Source of the DNA: an uncultured bacterium
Lineage (GTDB): Bacteria; Bacillota; Clostridia; Oscillospirales; Acutalibacteraceae
Direction: 5' to 3'
Assembly (NCBI GenBank): GCA_949283655.1
Contig: CASDTH010000004.1
Span: forward strand, 1 to 64,000
Length of the DNA stretch: 64,000 bases
The translations under genes were made by a program, and so were the position numbers. This document shows, piece after piece, positions 34,256 to 42,726 of the stretch. Positions within the stretch are counted from its first letter, which is position 1, and each line of letters starts with the position of its first letter. Under the pieces are notes generated by a model. The model was not told where the DNA came from. It did no database searches and was given only the letters and a program-made list of their open reading frames with translations.

Positions 34256-34268
34256 GGAAAAAGAGAGG

Positions 34269-34311
34269 AAAAATGGGTGGCGGATTTCATTGGAGCAATG
34301 TGTTAATCTGC
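34269..34311 (-). terminator. Probable terminator of the aro-pheA operon
   Basis: Minus-strand stem GGCAGATT/AATCCGCC (one wobble) with an inner CATTG/CAATG stem, followed by ACCCATTTTTCC. It overlaps the pheA stop codon. Confidence 0.5.
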
Positions 34312-35460
34312 CGCCATTTCTGTGTGCTCCATATAATTGCCGAGCAGGGTGAAAGCGGGAAGCTCTTCCTGCAGGGCGCACAGCAGGCGCAGGGTACTCT
34401 CTTCCCGCACGCTGCCGGTGAAATCCAGATAAAAATAGTATTGAAAGTTGCTATCCGGAATAGGGCGGGATTCAATCTTAGTGAGGTTCAGCCCACACCG
34501 TGCGAAGCGGGCCAACACATTGTAGAGCGAGCCGGTGGTGTGCGGTAGGGTGAAGATCAGGCTGATTTTATCTGCCTGCGGCAGAATACGCATCTCGCGG
34601 GAGATGGCGATAAACCGAGTGGCGTTGTTTTTGCTCGTTTGAATATCCTGCTCTAAAATTTGCAGCCCAAAAATGCGCGCAGCGTCGGCTGAGGCGATTG
34701 CGGCGGCATCCCGCTCGCCTGTTTCCGAAAGGCGTTTGGCGGCCGCAGCTGTGTTGGAGCACGGCACAGGGGAAAGGCCGTGCGATTCCAGATACTCGGC
34801 GCACTGGGCAAGCCCCTGCGGATGGGAATACACCCGCTTGAGTGCTTGAGGCTCTACCCCAGGCAACGCCATCAAGCAGTGGTGGATCGGGAGATCCGCA
34901 GCAGCTGCGATGGACAGGCGGTACCGGAGCATCAGGTCAAACGTTTCATGGACAGAGCCGGCATAAGAGTTTTCAATCGGCACCACGCCAAAATCGGCCG
35001 TCCCTTCGGCGACGGCTGCAAAAACATCCTCAAAGCCATGGTAAAAGGAAACCTCTCTCTGGGGGAAGAGCAAGCGTGCGGCGGCATCCGCATAAGCGCC
35101 GCTGACGCCAGAGCAGGCAATCCGGGGTATTTCCGGCCATATCTGACCAGCAGCCAGAGCATGGGTCACCTGATCGCGCAGGGCCTGGCCGCCGCCGAGC
35201 GCGTCATGCTGCAGGGCACGGCTTGCCTCCATCATTGATGCATAAACGCCCTGCAAAGCGCTCCCATAAACGCCGCCACGGATGCGAATGCGCTCCAATA
35301 TCTGCTGCTCACGCTGTGTGTCTAACACCGGCAGCCCGGCCTCACGCTTAATTTCCGCCACCCTGCCGGCGGCCTCCATCCGGCGGGTCAGGAGAGGGAG
35401 AAGCTGATCGTCAATCGCGTTGATCTCCTGCCGGATTTCATAGAGCTTTGGATTATCCAC
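34303..35460 (-). CDS. pheA: Bifunctional chorismate mutase/prephenate dehydratase (P-protein)
   Basis: 385 residues; GTG start nine bases after GGGGGAGG inside the end of aroC (8-base overlap). Residues ~1-85 are an AroQ-type chorismate mutase (RQEINAIDDQLLPLLTRRMEAAGRVAEIK). The prephenate dehydratase domain follows, with GAYADAA, VPIENSYAGSV and the active-site NNATRFI. The C-terminal ACT domain keeps ESRP and the region TGSLYNVLARFA that forms the Phe-binding site. It makes phenylpyruvate and should be feedback-inhibited by Phe. Its place in the Phe-attenuated aro operon fits. Confidence 0.95.
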   Translation of the reverse strand: MDNPKLYEIRQEINAIDDQLLPLLTRRMEAAGRVAEIKREAGLPVLDTQREQQILERIRIRGGVYGSALQGVYASMMEASRALQHDALGGGQALRDQVTHALAAGQIWPEIPRIACSGVSGAYADAAARLLFPQREVSFYHGFEDVFAAVAEGTADFGVVPIENSYAGSVHETFDLMLRYRLSIAAAADLPIHHCLMALPGVEPQALKRVYSHPQGLAQCAEYLESHGLSPVPCSNTAAAAKRLSETGERDAAAIASADAARIFGLQILEQDIQTSKNNATRFIAISREMRILPQADKISLIFTLPHTTGSLYNVLARFARCGLNLTKIESRPIPDSNFQYYFYLDFTGSVREESTLRLLCALQEELPAFTLLGNYMEHTEMAAD

Positions 35461-36556
35461 GGCAGGTCACCTCCCCCTGTGTGAGCATAGCATCCAGCAG
35501 GGCTACTGCCACTGCAGCCTCTACCACAGGCTGGGCGCGCACAGCGATGCAGCTGTCGTGCCGGCCCTTAATGACCAGGGTGGCGTTTTCGTGGGAAACA
35601 CAGTCGATGGTCTGCTGCTGCTGCGCGATGGATGCAGTCGGCTTGATGGCAACGCGCAGCAACAGGGGCATCCCGGTGGAAATGCCGCCAAGGATACCGC
35701 CGTTATGATTGGTGCGGGTTTTGACACTGCCGCTCTCATCATAATACATGGAATCGTTTGCCTCACTGCCATGCAGGCCGGAAATGGCGAATCCATCCCC
35801 GAAGGAGACGCCCTTCACCGCCGGTATCCCATAGAGGAGAGAGGCAATCCGGCTCTCCAGCGCGTCGAACATGGGGGAGCCGATGCCTGCCGGCAGGCCG
35901 ACGGCCGCGCATTCAATCACACCGCCCAGGCTATCCTTTTCCGCCTGTGCCTGCGCAATCTGTGTGCACATTTCGCGCTTCTTTTTTAAATCCAACACAG
36001 TAAAGGGCTCCTGATTCAGGCGGTTGAGCGTGCCAGCATCCACATGGACCGGGTCAAAGGGCGTGTCACAAATCTGGTGGATCTGATAAACGTGTGAGCC
36101 AATCGTGACCCCGCGCCGCCCCAGAATTTGGCGGCAAATAGCGCCGGCCGCCGTAAGGGGAGCGGTCAGCCTGCCGGAAAAGTGCCCGCCTCCACGGATG
36201 TCGTTATACCCACCGTAGCGTACGCTGCCGGTATAATCCGCATGGGAAGGGCGGGGGAGGTGCAGGATGTTGGCGTAATCATGCGATTTGACATTGGTGT
36301 TTTCAATCACAACGCAAACCGGCGCACCGGTCAGCCGCCCCTCCAGCATGCCGGAAAGCACATGTGGCGCGTCCGCCTCCATGCGAGGCGTGGAGCCTGC
36401 AGTGAGCCCAGGCGCGCGGCGAGCCATCTGCACCTGCACGGCGGCAAGATCAATGGGCTCCCCTGCGGGGAGACCATCCAGCACCATGCCGATGGCGGGG
36501 CCATGGCTCTCGCCGAAAATGGAGAGCTTAAGGGTGTTACCCCAAGTCGACGACAT
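35453..36556 (-). CDS. aroC: Chorismate synthase
   Basis: 367 residues. ATG eight bases after GGAGG, both inside the 3' end of aroA (20-base overlap). Family motifs: GNTLKLSIFGESHGPAIG, RRAPGLTAGSTPR, HADYTGSVRYGGYNDIRGGGHFSGRLTA and NHNGGILGGISTGMPL. It uses reduced FMN to convert EPSP to chorismate. Overlaps with aroA and pheA show one tightly coupled transcript. Confidence 0.96.
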   Translation of the reverse strand: MSSTWGNTLKLSIFGESHGPAIGMVLDGLPAGEPIDLAAVQVQMARRAPGLTAGSTPRMEADAPHVLSGMLEGRLTGAPVCVVIENTNVKSHDYANILHLPRPSHADYTGSVRYGGYNDIRGGGHFSGRLTAPLTAAGAICRQILGRRGVTIGSHVYQIHQICDTPFDPVHVDAGTLNRLNQEPFTVLDLKKKREMCTQIAQAQAEKDSLGGVIECAAVGLPAGIGSPMFDALESRIASLLYGIPAVKGVSFGDGFAISGLHGSEANDSMYYDESGSVKTRTNHNGGILGGISTGMPLLLRVAIKPTASIAQQQQTIDCVSHENATLVIKGRHDSCIAVRAQPVVEAAVAVALLDAMLTQGEVTCRG

Positions 36557-37814
36557 TCGCAACGCCTCCAATTTTTCTATAATCCTCAAAGAAGGAGGGG
36601 TAGGATTTTCGCACGCTTTGCGCATCGCTGATGATAACGGTATCGTCGGCCCGCATTGCGGCGACGGAAAAGGCCATCACGATGCGGTGGTCGTTATACC
36701 CGTCGACCGTGCCGCCTCGGATCGCATGCCCGCCGTGAATGGTGAGGCTGTCCGCCGTTTGGGTGACCGGAATGCCTAGCGCTTCAAGCCCGGCGGCAGT
36801 GCTCTCCAGCCGGTCGCTTTCTTTTAGCCGCAGCCGGGACGCGTTGTAGATATAGGTATCGCCCGCGCAGCAGGCGCCCAGCACCGCCAGGATGGGCACA
36901 AGATCGGGAATCTGGCTGGCATCGATTTGAAAGGCGCTCAGGGGGAAGGCCTTGCTGGTGAGGGTGTCTCCCGACCAGCGCAGGTGCGCGCCGCATTGTG
37001 TAAGAATTGCCTTACAGGCGCGGTCCCCCTGCATGGAGCGGCGATTCAACCCGCGCACAGATACCTCCCCACCCATGGCTCCCGCAGCTAGGAAAAACGC
37101 GGCGGCAGACCAATCGCCCTCCACCATCATGTTGTGCGCCCGATAGGATTGACCGCCGGGGATACGCCAACCGTTCGGTATTTTTTCTATCCGCACGCTG
37201 AAGCTGCTGAGCATCTGAAGTGTCAAATCTACATATCCGGCGGATTGCAGAGGCGTAGTCAGGCGGATTTCACTATCCTCCTCGCACAGCGGGAGCGCCA
37301 TGAGCAGCCCGGTGATATACTGGGAGCTGATATCGCCTGGGAGCTGGAAAATCCCGCCCTGAAGTCTGCCGCTAATTGCCAGAGGAAGGCTATGTACGCC
37401 ATCAGTCTCACAGGCGACGCCATGCTCGCGCAGCAGCGAGAGCAGCGGGTCGAGCGGTCGCTCCGGCAACCGCCCGCTACCGGTAAAGGTGCAGGCAACC
37501 CCGCCTGCTGCGGCGATAGGGACAAGGAAACGCAATGTAGAGCCGGATTCTCCGCAGTGAATCTCCGCGCTTTTTGCTTGAAATATATGCGTGCCGTCGA
37601 TGATAACCCCGCCCGGCTGCGGGCGGACAGAGGCACCCAGCAGATCGGCCGCACGCAGTGTGGCGAGAATGTCGGCGGAGAGGTCAAGGGAGTCGACCAC
37701 ACTCCTACCGCGGCTGAGCGCCGCGCAGAGAATGGCACGGTGCGCAGCGCTTTTAGAAGGGGGAACGCGCACCTCCCCCTGCGGCGTTGCCGGCGACAGA
37801 ATAACCTTTTTCAT
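36537..37814 (-). CDS. aroA: 3-phosphoshikimate 1-carboxyvinyltransferase (EPSP synthase)
   Basis: 425 residues, ATG eight bases after AAAGGAG. Motifs: PPSKSAAHRAILCAAL (shikimate-3-phosphate binding), CGESGSTLRFLVPIAA (PEP site), GDISSQYITGLLMALP, and near the C-terminus KESDRLESTAAGLEALG and DGYNDHRIVMAFSVA. The GESGSTLRF form of the PEP loop differs from the enterobacterial GNAGTAMRP form. It may be transcribed from its own weak promoter as well as from aroF. Confidence 0.95.
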   Translation of the reverse strand: MKKVILSPATPQGEVRVPPSKSAAHRAILCAALSRGRSVVDSLDLSADILATLRAADLLGASVRPQPGGVIIDGTHIFQAKSAEIHCGESGSTLRFLVPIAAAGGVACTFTGSGRLPERPLDPLLSLLREHGVACETDGVHSLPLAISGRLQGGIFQLPGDISSQYITGLLMALPLCEEDSEIRLTTPLQSAGYVDLTLQMLSSFSVRIEKIPNGWRIPGGQSYRAHNMMVEGDWSAAAFFLAAGAMGGEVSVRGLNRRSMQGDRACKAILTQCGAHLRWSGDTLTSKAFPLSAFQIDASQIPDLVPILAVLGACCAGDTYIYNASRLRLKESDRLESTAAGLEALGIPVTQTADSLTIHGGHAIRGGTVDGYNDHRIVMAFSVAAMRADDTVIISDAQSVRKSYPSFFEDYRKIGGVANVVDLG

Positions 37815-37902
37815 ATGGGCGGCTCCTTTCAAAAACGCTTTTGCATTGTTAAAGGATTCCATTGGCGCAATGGCGCCCGATGAAACATCCCTTATATAGT
37901 CT

Positions 37903-37931
37903 ATTATATAGGAAAAATGTTACAAAAGTAT
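37903..37931 (-). promoter_or_regulatory. Possible internal promoter ahead of aroA
   Basis: Perfect minus-strand TATAAT (37903-37908) in the 154-base AT-rich gap between aroB and aroA, with only a poor -35 (ATACTT). A TGAAAACG/CGTTTTCA hairpin follows the aroB stop. Confidence 0.4.
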
Positions 37932-37968
37932 AAAAATACAATAGCTTTTTATCTGAAAACGGAAGTTT

Positions 37969-39033
37969 TTAAAGCGTTTTCATTGCCGCGAAAAAAGCGG
38001 GGAGCTGCTCAATGGCGAGCGGGTGGAGAAAGCTCTCCCCAATCCGGCGCAGAAGCACAAAGCGGATCGTATCCCCCGCGCGCTTTTTATCGTTTGCCGT
38101 GAGCTGTAGCAACGTATCAAGGGGCGCTTCGCAGGAAATAGGCAACCCATATTTTTGAAGCAGGCTTTGGATACGCGCGGTAGTGCCCGCCTGCGTCAGC
38201 CCATTGCGCTCGCCGGCGGCGCACACCAGCAGCATCCCAACGCCGACCGCTTCCCCGTGGGTTAGCCCTTCAAAATGGCCGTATTTTTCAATGGCGTGGC
38301 CAAGCGTGTGGCCAAAGTTTAAGAGCATCCTCCGGCCGCTCTCACGCTCATCCTCCTCCACAATGCGGCGCTTAATCTCTACGCAGGCGAAAAGCATTTC
38401 CTCCAGAAAATCCTGCACATTTTCCCGCTCCAGGTGGGCAAACAGGGAGGCATCCGCGATGCAGCCGTATTTGACTGCCTCCGCCATGCCGTCGGCAAAG
38501 AAGCGGGGCGGCAGGGTGGCGAGCAGCTCGGGGTCGATGAGCACAAGGCGCGGTTGCCAGAATGCGCCGCACAGGTTTTTGCCCTGTGGCAGGTCAACGC
38601 CGGTTTTCCCCCCCACGGAGGAATCAATCTGCGCCAGCAGTGAGGTTGGGATCTGCACAAAATCAATCCCACGCATATAGGTGGCGGCGGTAAAGCCCGC
38701 CATATCTCCGGTTACACCGCCGCCAAGTGCAACGATCAAATCGCCGCGCGTAAACGCATGCTCCGCCAGGAAGGAGAGCATACCGCCAATGGAGCCTAAC
38801 GTCTTGCTGCTTTCTCCGGCGGAAAAGGTGTGTGAAAATACCTGGAAGCCTGCATGCTCCAGAGAAGTGCTCACTGCGCCGGCATAGAGCGGGCCTACAT
38901 TGGAATCGGTGATGATAGCGGCCTTCTGCGCCCTCGACACACGGCGGATTTGCTCGCCGCAGGCCTCTAGGCAACCGTGCTCGATCAGGATATCATAAGG
39001 CCTCCCGGTATGGACATGCAATGTTTTTGCCAT
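37969..39033 (-). CDS. aroB: 3-dehydroquinate synthase
   Basis: 354 residues, ATG eight bases after GGTGG. NAD and metal site motifs: GGGVTGDMAGFTAATYMRGI, PTSLLAQIDSSVGGKTGVD, EAVKYG, and the zinc ligands in NFGHTLGHAIE and HGEAV. It converts DAHP to 3-dehydroquinate. It lies 39 bases after aroF in the same transcript. Confidence 0.96.
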   Translation of the reverse strand: MAKTLHVHTGRPYDILIEHGCLEACGEQIRRVSRAQKAAIITDSNVGPLYAGAVSTSLEHAGFQVFSHTFSAGESSKTLGSIGGMLSFLAEHAFTRGDLIVALGGGVTGDMAGFTAATYMRGIDFVQIPTSLLAQIDSSVGGKTGVDLPQGKNLCGAFWQPRLVLIDPELLATLPPRFFADGMAEAVKYGCIADASLFAHLERENVQDFLEEMLFACVEIKRRIVEEDERESGRRMLLNFGHTLGHAIEKYGHFEGLTHGEAVGVGMLLVCAAGERNGLTQAGTTARIQSLLQKYGLPISCEAPLDTLLQLTANDKKRAGDTIRFVLLRRIGESFLHPLAIEQLPAFFAAMKTL

Positions 39034-39072
39034 TGTAGCATCCACCTTTCTGCAAAAGGGCAGGTTTCGTTT

Positions 39073-40107
39073 TTATTCAGCCACACCCCAGTTATTGACC
39101 TTACGGCCCATGGCCTCTGTCAGCTGTGTCACATGGGCGGCCACCTGGTCGAATGTGTCCGGCGTCAGGCTTTGCGCACCGTCGGAAAGCGCTTTCTCGG
39201 GGTTGTTGTGTACCTCGATGATGAGGCCGTCCGCCCCCGCCGCAACGGCTGCCAGGGAGAGCGGCTCCACCAGCCACGGAATGCCTGCCGCATGACTTGG
39301 GTCAACGACAACCGGGAGGTGCGAAAGCTTTTTAAACACCGGCACGGCGGAGATATCTAATGTATTGCGGGTATAAGTTTCATAGGTGCGGATGCCGCGC
39401 TCACAGAGAATCACGTTTTCGTTTCCGCTCGCCATAATGTATTCCGCGCTCATAAGAGTTTCCTCAATTGTGTTGGCAAGTCCGCGCTTGAGCAAAATCG
39501 GCTTATTGCAGTGGCCAAGCTCCTTGAGCAGCTCAAAATTCTGCATATTGCGCGCACCAACCTGGATGATGTCCACATCCTCAAAAAGCGGCAGGTGAGA
39601 GGGGCTCATGATCTCAGTGATGATCGGCAGGCCGCTTTTGCGCTTGGCCTCCAACAGGAGGTAGAGGCCCTCAGCCCGCAGGCCCTGGAAGGCGTAGGGC
39701 GATGTGCGGGGCTTAAAAGCGCCGCCGCGCAGAATGCCCGCCCCGGCTTTTTTGACCCGGCCGGAGATGATCTCCATCTGCTCGGAGGATTCCACGGAGC
39801 ACGGCCCGGCGATCAGGGTGAGGGAGCCGTCGCCAATCGTGTTACGGCCCACCTTGATAACGGTGTTATCCGGATGAAATTTCCGGTTGGCCTTTTTATA
39901 TGGCTCCTGAACCCGCTTGACGCTCTCTACAATCGATTGCGCCTGAATATACTCAATGTCAATCTTTGCTGTATCGCCTAACAGGCCGAGCACAGTGGAG
40001 TGCTCGCCATACCAGGCGTTGACAGTCACATTATATTGCTGGTTTAGCTCATTGGAAAGCGCGCTGATCTGATCCTTGGTGGTGCCTTGCTTCAATACGA
40101 TGATCAT
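39073..40107 (-). CDS. aroF: 3-deoxy-7-phosphoheptulonate (DAHP) synthase, type I-beta
   Basis: 344 residues, ATG seven bases after GGGAGG. The N-terminal ~70 residues form the ferredoxin-like regulatory domain of the I-beta class (MIIVLKQGTTKDQISAL). The barrel follows: IAGPCSVESSEQM, GAFKPRTSPYAFQGL, LLKRGL, ILCERGIRTYE, VVDPSHAAG and IEVHNNP. It catalyses the first committed step of aromatic synthesis and is the first gene behind the Phe-rich leader peptide, so it is the direct target of attenuation. Confidence 0.95.
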   Translation of the reverse strand: MIIVLKQGTTKDQISALSNELNQQYNVTVNAWYGEHSTVLGLLGDTAKIDIEYIQAQSIVESVKRVQEPYKKANRKFHPDNTVIKVGRNTIGDGSLTLIAGPCSVESSEQMEIISGRVKKAGAGILRGGAFKPRTSPYAFQGLRAEGLYLLLEAKRKSGLPIITEIMSPSHLPLFEDVDIIQVGARNMQNFELLKELGHCNKPILLKRGLANTIEETLMSAEYIMASGNENVILCERGIRTYETYTRNTLDISAVPVFKKLSHLPVVVDPSHAAGIPWLVEPLSLAAVAAGADGLIIEVHNNPEKALSDGAQSLTPDTFDQVAAHVTQLTEAMGRKVNNWGVAE

Positions 40108-40153
40108 ATAAAAACCTCCCTGTAATGTGCGGGAACGGGGCCAGGCAAAATAA

Positions 40154-40186
40154 AAAACCGGAGCTCACACCATGAGCTCCGGTTTT
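40154..40186 (-). terminator. Attenuator terminator ahead of aroF
   Basis: Perfect 13-base stem AAAACCGGAGCTC/GAGCTCCGGTTTT with a 7-base loop, followed on the minus strand by TTTTTTATTTT. It lies between the leader peptide and aroF. Its 5' arm region (AGCTCA, minus) can instead pair with TGAGCT at the leader stop codon (40222-40227), the expected antiterminator. Confidence 0.85.
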
Positions 40187-40224
40187 GCCCGTATCCGGTA
40201 TCCCTGATTTGGACGGCAGACAGC

Positions 40225-40323
40225 TCACGATGTAAATTCAGGCACGGCAAAAAACTCTCTGCTAAAGAAATAGCCGAGAGTGCTCATAAAGAAAAAGAAG
40301 CTTTTTGCAGTGCCGGTGAGCAT
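40225..40323 (-). CDS. Phe-rich leader peptide of the aro operon attenuator (32 aa)
   Basis: Begins MLTGTAKSFFFFMSTLGYFF and ends with two more Phe-containing stretches (EFFA, PEFTS). Nine Phe and one Tyr are among 32 residues. It has a GGGAGG site nine bases upstream, a promoter just ahead, and a strong terminator just behind. This is the classical layout of a pheA/pheST-type transcription attenuator: at low charged tRNA-Phe the ribosome stalls and the terminator does not form. The control codons sit ahead of aroF and the operon that ends in pheA. Confidence 0.85.
   Translation of the reverse strand: MLTGTAKSFFFFMSTLGYFFSREFFAVPEFTS
40249..40280 (-). promoter_or_regulatory. Second hairpin with U run inside the leader peptide gene
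   Basis: Minus-strand CTCTCGGCTA pairs with TAGCAGAGAG (one mismatch) and is followed by TTTTTT, which are themselves two Phe codons. It can act as the 1:2 pause hairpin or as an extra terminator. Confidence 0.5.
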
Positions 40324-40352
40324 TCCAATCTTCCTCCCAATCGTATGGATTC

Positions 40353-40382
40353 AATATAATACGAGGAAAAGGCGATTGTCAA
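40353..40382 (-). promoter_or_regulatory. Promoter of the aroF attenuator transcript
   Basis: Minus-strand perfect TTGACA (40377-40382), 18-base spacer, TATATT (40353-40358). The leader peptide starts about 23 bases after the predicted +1. Confidence 0.75.
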
Positions 40383-40415
40383 CCCTTTTCCATAATTTTG
40401 GAGGAATTGTGCATA

Positions 40416-40946
40416 TTATTTTTCAAATAATCCGTTAATTTCATATAAAATATCAGAAGCAATCTCTTCCGCAGGGCGCTCTTGGCGGATTGAAACAGTC
40501 AGATCAGCCGCTTTGCGGTAAAGTGCCATCCGGCTGGCATGCAGCGCCTCCAGCGAGCCCTCTCGCTTTGCCTGTTGCAAAACGGGGCGCGGCGTAGGAT
40601 CCCGCTCCAGACGGGTCTGCAAAAGCGGAAGGGAAACATCCAGCAGGATGATGATCCCATTTTGCCTGAGCGCCTTGGCATTTTCCGCAAAGGTAAGGGC
40701 TCCGCCGCCTGTGGCAATCACCTGCCCTCCCTGCTGGGAGAGCGTTTTGCAGGCCTGCGCCTCTAACGAGCGGAAATGCGGCTCGCCGTAGCGGGCAAAA
40801 ATCGCCTCTACAGGGAGCCCAGCCTGCTCTACAATATATTGATCCATATCCACAAAGGCGAGGCCTGCCTGTGTGGCCAGCGCCCGGCCGACTGTGCTCT
40901 TGCCGCAGCCCATAAAGCCGCATAGGACAAGGTTTCTTCCCTTCAA
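40416..40946 (-). CDS. aroK: Shikimate kinase
   Basis: 176 residues. Walker A GFMGCGKSTVGRALA near the N-terminus, then FVDMDQYIVEQAG, FRSLEAQACK and GGGALT for shikimate binding, and RPTPRPVL-like lid residues. It phosphorylates shikimate. It overlaps aroE by four bases (ATGA) and so forms an aroE-aroK unit upstream of the attenuated promoter. Confidence 0.95.
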   Translation of the reverse strand: MKGRNLVLCGFMGCGKSTVGRALATQAGLAFVDMDQYIVEQAGLPVEAIFARYGEPHFRSLEAQACKTLSQQGGQVIATGGGALTFAENAKALRQNGIIILLDVSLPLLQTRLERDPTPRPVLQQAKREGSLEALHASRMALYRKAADLTVSIRQERPAEEIASDILYEINGLFEK

Positions 40947-41788
40947 TGAAAAACACGCTCCATTTCCCGATTGGCCTGCTCAATCACAGGCGCAATCTGC
41001 CCGGCGGTAAAGGTTCGGCCATTCCAAATCTCCTGTGCGGCGGCGGCCTGCCAAACAAGCATTGGCATCCCATAAGCACAGACGGCGCCGGTTTGCCGTG
41101 CGGTGCGCAGCAGGAGCGTCTCACGTGGGTTATAGACCGCATCGAAAACCGCTTTGCAGCGTGCAAGCACATTTGCCTCCACTGGCATACAATCCGGGTG
41201 GGGATACATACCAGCGGGAGTAGCGTTGAGCAGCAGATCGAACGCTCCGCTGACCGTATCGTAGGTCAGCGCTGTGATGTTTGCGCCGGGAATCTTCCCA
41301 CGCACCTCCTGGGCCAGGCTTTGCGCGCGCGAAAGGCCGGAGGGCCTTGCCGCGATGGTGACTGTGCACCCGGCCATAGCGGCCTCGAACGCCATCATGT
41401 GAGCGGCGCCGCCTGCACCGCAGAGCAATACCCTGCCGGAAAGTGTGATCCCGGCGGACTCCAATGCGCGTAGGAAGCCGATGTAATCCGTGTTATAGCC
41501 CGTCAGGATGTTTTGGCTGCACTTCACTGTGTTGACCGCCCTGTAGAGCGCGGCGCGATCCTCCAGCTGGTCAAGAAACGGAAGGATAGCGCTTTTGAGT
41601 GGAATGGTGAGGTTGAAGCCATCCAGCGCCCGCAGGGAGGGGAGGGCCTGCGCCAACGCCTCCGGAGGCAGCTCGCGTTTCTCATAGCTGGCGCTCATCC
41701 CTTGGGCGGTAAATAATTTTTCATGAATAAAGGGGGACATCGTGTGCTCGAGCGGATAGCCGAGCACGGCGTATCGGGGAGATGACAT
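40943..41788 (-). CDS. aroE: Shikimate dehydrogenase
   Basis: 281 residues. The N-terminal substrate domain has GYPLEHTMSPFIHEKLF and FNLTIPLKSAI (shikimate and catalytic Lys). The NADP domain has LLCGAGGAAHMMAFE and a C-terminal MLVWQAAAAQEIW. It reduces 3-dehydroshikimate to shikimate. AGGAAGGG lies 12 bases before the ATG. The preceding step, dehydroquinate dehydratase (aroD or aroQ), is not encoded in this window. Confidence 0.95.
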   Translation of the reverse strand: MSSPRYAVLGYPLEHTMSPFIHEKLFTAQGMSASYEKRELPPEALAQALPSLRALDGFNLTIPLKSAILPFLDQLEDRAALYRAVNTVKCSQNILTGYNTDYIGFLRALESAGITLSGRVLLCGAGGAAHMMAFEAAMAGCTVTIAARPSGLSRAQSLAQEVRGKIPGANITALTYDTVSGAFDLLLNATPAGMYPHPDCMPVEANVLARCKAVFDAVYNPRETLLLRTARQTGAVCAYGMPMLVWQAAAAQEIWNGRTFTAGQIAPVIEQANREMERVFH

Positions 41789-41907
41789 GATACCTAAGCA
41801 CCCTTCCTAGAATATAAAATCCAAAGCGAAAAAAGACGAAAACAGAGCGTATTTTAAAGCGGATTTTAAGCAACTGTAAATAAACGCAAAGTTTTCTCTT
41901 CGAGGGG

Positions 41908-41936
41908 TTGACAAAGAGATAAAATCTTACTAATAT
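41908..41936 (+). promoter_or_regulatory. Strong promoter of acpP
   Basis: Perfect TTGACA (41908-41913), 17-base spacer, TAATAT (41931-41936). The leader to acpP is about 120 bases. Confidence 0.75.
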
Positions 41937-42063
41937 CTCTATAGTCAGTCTTTCCTGTAATGGCGGCAATGTAGTGCATTTTGCAAGTAGTGTAGCACAT
42001 TTCGCATTGTTTGTCTATTTGCGCATGGTGCGCGATCACAAGAGAGAAGGAGGGAGACGGGAT

Positions 42064-42291
42064 ATGGTTTTTGAGAAGCTGAGAAAGATGATCTGCGATC
42101 AGCTGGAGCTGGACGAGGAAAAGATCACGCTGGAGACCAATCTGCGTGACGATCTGGATGCAGACAGCCTTGATCTTGTGGATCTGGTCATGTCGATCGA
42201 GGATGAATTTGAAATGGAAGTGCCGGATGAAGAGATTGAAAAGATGAAGACGGTGGCGGACGTTGTCAAATTCATTGAGGAAAATCAGTAA
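42064..42291 (+). CDS. acpP: Acyl carrier protein
   Basis: 75 residues, ATG nine bases after AAGGAGG. A very acidic four-helix protein with DADSLDLVDLV; Ser at the DSL motif takes the 4'-phosphopantetheine arm. It carries acyl chains in fatty acid synthesis. It stands alone here, with its own promoter and terminator, rather than inside a fab cluster. Confidence 0.96.
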   Translation: MVFEKLRKMICDQLELDEEKITLETNLRDDLDADSLDLVDLVMSIEDEFEMEVPDEEIEKMKTVADVVKFIEENQ

Positions 42292-42320
42292 ATAGATTTG
42301 CGGCAAGCAGTATCAAGATA

Positions 42321-42353
42321 AAAGCTGGCGGGGAGAGACCCGCCAGCTTTTAT
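42321..42353 (+). terminator. Terminator of acpP
   Basis: Perfect 12-base stem AAAGCTGGCGGG/CCCGCCAGCTTT, 6-base loop, then TATATA. Confidence 0.8.
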
Positions 42354-42453
42354 ATAGCGTTTGACATTTATTTCGTGTCAGGTCAATAAGATGTCTCCAT
42401 ATAATAATTAATATGGGAATTATTTGACAAAAAGTGAAAGAGAGGCACGAAAG

Positions 42454-42726
42454 ATGTATAAACTTAGGGTGAAAGGCGATAAACTGAACACCACGGGGGA
42501 GCGTATCGCTGAATTGCGTGTGGCAAGAAACCTGTCGCAAAACGAACTCGCGGGTCTGCTTCAATTGAGAGGATGGAGCGTTCACAAAAATACGATCTCC
42601 CAGATTGAGCAGGGCAAAAGGACTACATCCGAAATAGACCTGTCGTTGATCGCTGACGCCCTGCATGTGACGATATATGATTTGATTCAAGGTGTGGCAG
42701 AGAACGGGGTGAATCTAATGCCTTAA
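42454..42726 (+). CDS. Small XRE-family HTH regulator
   Basis: 90 residues, ATG after AGAGAGG; an earlier in-frame TTG has no ribosome-binding site. The helix-turn-helix is typical Cro/CI type: GERIAELRVARNLSQNELAGLL, then NTISQIEQGKR and a closing LSLIADALHVTIYDLIQG. There is no sensor domain, and no toxin or phage gene is next to it. Its target is unknown. Confidence 0.85.
   Translation: MYKLRVKGDKLNTTGERIAELRVARNLSQNELAGLLQLRGWSVHKNTISQIEQGKRTTSEIDLSLIADALHVTIYDLIQGVAENGVNLMP

Noticed and set aside
42361..42405. TTGACA and TATAAT hexamers upstream of the XRE gene
   Set aside because: They are 33 bases apart and neither has a proper partner at 16-18 bases, so no promoter is called.
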